Part shown: positions 59,145 to 64,000 of the stretch, one piece after another | Layout of the letters: each line of letters begins with the position of its first letter | Position numbering within the stretch: the first letter of the stretch is position 1 | DNA from: Hyaloscypha bicolor E | Lineage: Eukaryota > Ascomycota > Leotiomycetes > Helotiales > Hyaloscyphaceae | Direction of reading: 5' to 3' | Length of the DNA: 64,000 nt | Assembly (NCBI RefSeq): GCF_002865645.1 | Contig: NW_020194559.1 | Span: 744,001-808,000, forward strand | Program-made: the position numbers and the translations under genes | Notes under the pieces: generated by a model | Seen by the model: the letters and a program-made list of their open reading frames with translations, nothing else | What the model was told of the DNA's origin: nothing | Database searches by the model: none

Positions 59145-59406
59145 TATAATAAATCTCGGATATTACAGGTATTAATTAGAGAGATTAATAGCCCTTTAAT
59201 ATTATAACTAATTACTATTTATATTATATACTTTAGACTTATAAATTACTAATTATATATATATTATTAGAGCCTTCTATTTAGAGGAGGCTTCCCTAGA
59301 CCTTATAAGAGAGATAGAGATTAGTTCTATACTAAATTTAATATTATAGTTTTATAACTTATTAATTTATTTTATTATCTTATTACTTACTAATAAATGC
59401 CTTATA
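59145..59406 (+). repeat. 3' LTR of third-family chromovirus
   Basis: Partner of 51,701-51,934; both end ...ccttata, as does the LTR of the first chromovirus family. Confidence 0.8.
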
Positions 59407-59599
59407 CTAGCTCAAATAATTAGATTTCTAATACTTTATAATAACTTATATCTTATTCTCGACTTTGAAATTATTTAAATAGTAGTATTTATTAGCTTAT
59501 ATTATATATTATTTTTATATTAGCTTTATATAATCTTAAATAAATTACTATAATTCATATAATTAATTTACTAATATTTTAGCTTTATTTCTATTTAGC

Positions 59600-62500
59600 T
59601 TCTTTTTAAATAAGCTAGCTTTAATAGAAGAGTTCTAGTCTAGAGAAATATAAGACTTATAGCCCTTTTTAATTATAAATAAGAACTAGCTAATAGTTTT
59701 ATATTAAAAGAAAGCTTATTAATAATTAATTATAGTAATTTATTTATTCTAGTTATTCTAATAATAATTAATATATAAATATAATCTCTAATTAAAATAC
59801 TAATTAATAATCTCTGTTTATTTATTTATTTATTTAAGAATAATTAGCTATTAAAAGCTTAAGCTTAATACTAATTCTTATATAAAATTCGCTTTAGAAA
59901 TCGAATATAAATTAAAGTTTCTAATCTAATATAATTATTTCTAGAATATTTATTTAATATATTATATAAAATAAAAATAGAGGTATTAGTTATTTGACTA
60001 TAATTATATCTTATACAGGAATTATAATTAGGTATTTAGATAAGTAATTTATAAATATAATAATTATATTATAGCCTGCTTTATTTTCCGGATAATTCTT
60101 AAAATTTATAATAATATATTATTAGAAATAATTAGGAATTAGAAAAAAATAAAGTAAATTAGGCTTCTTATTTTTTAATATATATAATTTCCTATAAATA
60201 TAATAATTACTATAATATTAATTAATATTTTTATTTATAAATAGCTAGTAAAATTACTTTTTAAATAATTAATAAAGCTTTATATATCTAAGATATCCAG
60301 AAAGAGATTTATTATATATTTTATAAATTATTCTAATTTATAAAAATAATCCGGAAGTTATTTTATTCTTTATAATATAAAGTTTTCTATAATATAAAAG
60401 AAGGTTATCTTATAGTATTTAGATATTACTTTTAGCTTAGGCTATTATATATAGTTCTTCTAGATTCGGTAATATATAATTATTCTATAGGGTCTTATTT
60501 ACTAGTTATAAGCTATTATATTTAATAGAAGCTTCTAATAATACTTTTATAAAACTAATTATAATAGAAGCTACTAGTAAAGCTTTTAAAAAAATACCTT
60601 TTTCTAAAAGAATTATATCTCTAATAAAGATATATTTCTCTGGAAAGTTTTTAATATATATTTGATTTTTAGGATCGAATTCCGGATTAAATAAGCCGAT
60701 TTTATAAAGTATTACTATAAGCTATAAATTATAGATAATTTCCGGATTAATCTTATTTTTAAAAAGAAGTATTTGAGTTTATAACTTTTTTTTAATTTGG
60801 TTCTAAGTATTTATTTATTTTATTTTTATAATAAAGTATTTATTTATTTATTTAGTTTTCTAAAATAATATATAAGCTTGAAATAATAGTAAAATAAGAG
60901 TTCAGTCTATTTTACTCATTAAAAAGAGAGCTTTTTAGTAATTATAAAGTATTTTAAAATATAGTAATTAGAATAAACTTTAAAAGAAATATTCTAAAGG
61001 CTTTTTAATTCAGTTTTCTATTCTTCTAGTATTTATATTATAGCTAGTATCTCCTTATTATATATATTATAATTAAGTTCTATTAGAAATACAATTTTAG
61101 AAAAGTAAATTATAGAATATTAAAGGCCTATTTTTGGGTTTTATTAAGAAAATAGATTAGTAATTACTTCTTTAAATATATTTGTTTTTATTATTATAAA
61201 TAAATCTAAATTATAATATTATAAAACTGAAATAGAAATTATAGTTTCCTTTAGGTAATTAAAAGCCTTTTAATATTATTCGAACTATTTAAAGGAAATA
61301 TTCTTTTTTATAAATAAAATAAGAAATCTATTAATTCGTTTATATTTTATAATAAAGTATTTATAGAAGTTATAGAAGTAAAAAAAGAACTATATATTCT
61401 TAATTGTTTTTAGGAATTACTAGTTATATATTATTTTAACTTTATTAGAATCTATTTTAATATTAGATATAAAAATAATAAAACCCAAATATTATATATA
61501 TATAACTTTAAATTCTAATTTCTTAATATCTATTTAAAGGCTAATAAAATATAAGTAGTTTAGTACTTTTTATATATACTATTTGTATTCTATTAAATTC
61601 TCTTAATAAATAAGAATATTATTAAAATATATTATATAAAAGTTATTTAGATATTTAAATAATATATTATTTATATAATATTAATATATAGCCGGGCTAT
61701 TTATAAGGCTTTTCCAGAGAATATTATATTTATATATTCTATAATAAATATGAAATATTATTAGTTCTTAAAAATCCGGATTTATAGCTATATAATAGAA
61801 AGTTTAATAAATATTTAATTTAATATAAATCTTGGTTTTAGATAATTAATTTAAAGTTTTATTAATAAATAAAAAGAGATATTAATTCTTTCGAATAATA
61901 TTATTTAAATAGTAGAAATTAATATAAAAATATAAACCTTTATTTGCTTTTTTTATAAAAAGAACTAATAAAATAAAAGAAACTTAACTAGCTTTAATAA
62001 AGCCTTTAACTAAATTATTTTCTAAGAAATACTTGATTTTCAAAAGCTTTTAGGTTAATTATTACCGAAAAAATTAGTATCTAATACTTTTAGTTTCTTT
62101 TAGGCCTTTAATCTAAATCTTATAATTATATAATTTATAGAGGGAAAGAATATTAGATTTCTTTTTAGAAAAAAAAAATATTCTTTAAGTTCTAAAAGCA
62201 ATATTTTCTAGAGCTATTAAAGCTTTATTTCTTCTGGTTATTAATTTTCTGGGCCAGAAATAGTTTCTTTTTTACGAGCTTTAAACTCTTTATTAATCTT
62301 ATAAATAGAAATTTAACTAATAATATATATATATATATATTTTTAGCTATATAATTAAATATTATAGAAATAAAAATAGCTAGATCTAATATTTGCTCTT
62401 TATTAAGGATCTCTTTTTATTTTTTCGGCTTTTATTTGAGTATTATATTTTAATTAGGCTATAAAAGCTCCTTTTCTATAATATTATATAATTTCCTTTA

Positions 62501-64000
62501 ATTAATTCAAGAAAAAAAACTATTTAAGAATAATGAATTTCCAGAAATAGTTTATAATAATATTTTATTAATTAGTATTCTTTTAATATATCTTATTAAA
62601 TTACTTTTCTAGCTATTATTAAGAAATACTAATAATATAACCGAATTATATAGTTTTAGGCTTATTTTTTTTTGGCTATATAAGCCTATATTTTCTATAA
62701 TTAATTAGAATATTAATATAAGTAGTTTATTTTCTATTAAAAATAATATTATAATTTCTAAGGTTTAGAATAATTATAGGTATATTAATACTTTATTTAT
62801 TAATTAGAAATAAAACTTTTATATATCTTTTAGTAAACTCAGCTAGCTTTTTATTAAAACTATATATAATATATAATAAAAGAAGAAATTATAGTTCTAT
62901 TTCTAAAAATCGCTTTATAAACTAAATAAGCTTTATATTAATAAAAGTATAACTATTTATTTTAGTATTAATAAGGGGAAAAAACTTAATTCCTAAATTA
63001 TTTATATTAATAATATAGAATATTATAAGAATATTTCTTTCTATAAGATAAATTAAGTTAATCTTTATTAGATTTATATTATAAGTTTCTAAAATAGAAA
63101 CTTTTTTTAGGAATATTTATTTTCCGGTTCTATACTAGAATTAGAGCCTAAATTCTCTAAATATTTTACTAAAACAGGAACTAGATATTCTAATAGAATA
63201 GAAACTAAATCCGGTTTAATTCTAGAAAGAGTTACCTTAATTTCCTTATTATATTTAATTAAATAATATTTAATATAGTAGCTAAACTCGTTATAGTTAT
63301 AGTATTTAATAGCTAAAAGATCTTTAGTTTTTATAGGATATTATTTATATTTATAAAGAGATATATATTTAATAAGAATAGTAAATATAGGCTCTTTAGA
63401 CTTCTTTTAGGAAATATAAAAGAGTATAATACTAGAAATAAACTTGGCTAAATTAGTTTTCGTTTTTTTATATTTTTTAGTTTTCTTATATATAGTTTTA
63501 ATCTACTAGTTATTAATAGTATAATACTAAATAAAGCAAATAATATTAATAGAAGAATTATTATAATATATATATATATCGATTCCTGAAGCTTTAGTAA
63601 AAGCTTTTTATTTAATTTATATTTAATATTTTAAATACTAATATTGCCTTTTATATATAATTATAAAAAGAAAATATAGAATTCCTGAAATACTTAATTA
63701 GAGTATATTTAAAGCTTACTAAAGTTATAGCAAGTATTCTATATCTTATTAGAATTAGAATATAGCTTCTTTAGGTAAGAATATAATTCTAAAAGCTAAT
63801 AGTATTAATTCGGATTATCTTTATTTATATAAGAATTAATTAAGATAAGAGTATTATTTATAAATCTATTAGAAATATAAATAATTTTAAAAAAAATTTA
63901 AGAAATATAAATTAGTATTTCCTTATAGCTTATTCTTAATCTAAACTAGCTAGTTATTAAAAATAATATAATTTCTAGTAAAAAGAATTAAATCTAAAAG
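59600..64000 (-). mobile_element. Ty3/gypsy element, partial, minus strand (RIP-saturated)
   Basis: Minus-strand reading from about 62,050 down to 61,400 gives a gypsy reverse transcriptase with RIP changes: a start like FENQVFLRK (at 62,010-62,045), an FFYKKSK block where the family has FVKKxxG, and a NFKLI/NQDLYQIKY region. RNase H and integrase should follow to the left. Gag would lie to the right, up to and beyond the window end. No LTR was identified, so family and bounds are open. Confidence 0.5.

Larger units (their letters stand above)
51701..59406 (+). mobile_element. Ty3/gypsy chromovirus, third family (RIP-mutated)
   Basis: An element of about 7.7 kb bounded by related LTRs (51,701-51,934 and 59,145-59,406). 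Plus-strand order is Gag, protease, reverse transcriptase, RNase H, integrase, chromodomain, then about 1.8 kb of unassigned sequence. The LTR ends are placed by where the two copies stop matching; a target duplication was not resolved. Confidence 0.85.

Noticed and set aside
51690..59415. Target-site duplication for the third-family chromovirus
   Set aside because: Flanks gaata and ctagc do not match even allowing RIP changes; ends may be off by a few bases or the LTRs may have recombined.
1..64000. CRISPR arrays, bacterial operons or ribosome-binding sites
   Set aside because: RIP-type mutation, fungal introns and chromoviruses show a filamentous fungal genome. The only short tandem arrays lack the spacer structure of CRISPR.

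Overview
The window looks like a filamentous ascomycete (Pezizomycotina-type) chromosome with compartmentalised base composition. About 80% is extremely AT-rich, with CA/TG dinucleotides nearly absent and TA in excess. These stretches read as transposons whose CAG, CAA, TGG and CGA codons have become stops. This is the signature of repeat-induced point mutation (RIP), a process known only from fungi. Short islands of normal base composition carry the intact genes. The organism itself cannot be named from the sequence.

Layout. 1-5,940: RIP-degraded relic. About 6,125-8,853: long ankyrin-repeat gene, broken at the 5' end and by one frameshift. 9,553-16,557: Ty3/gypsy chromovirus with 310-bp LTRs. 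17,366-24,445: intact gene island with (i) a TPR-only protein on the minus strand, (ii) a 283-aa gasdermin-like pore-forming protein, and (iii) a 981-aa TPR-CHAT caspase-like protease. 25,222-31,348: second gypsy family (260-bp LTRs, perfect 5-bp target duplication). 31,450-34,111: RIP-degraded minus-strand gene resembling DUF3435/FluG-like tyrosine recombinases, the family that includes Starship 'captains'. 34,680-36,711: degraded hAT transposase. 37,110-37,469: two-exon, 94-aa secreted cysteine-rich protein. 38,500-42,760: Ty1/copia relic (minus). 43,585-50,555: inverted second copy of the first chromovirus. 51,701-59,406: third chromovirus. 59,600-64,000: part of another gypsy element (minus).

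Main biological result: the gasdermin-like gene and the CHAT protease gene lie 1.2 kb apart on the same strand. A TPR protein of similar repeat type is divergent to them. This matches the fungal theme of a gasdermin executioner encoded beside its activating protease, a cell-death or allorecognition module comparable in logic to HET-Q1/HET-Q2. The TPR array would be the sensor or regulatory part, CHAT the protease, and the gasdermin the membrane-permeabilising effector.

Second result: the small secreted protein at 37.1 kb sits alone between RIP-mutated transposons, the setting in which many fungal effector genes are found. Third: the degraded recombinase gene points towards the cell-death cluster, so it is possible but unproven that the cluster was cargo of a Starship-like element.
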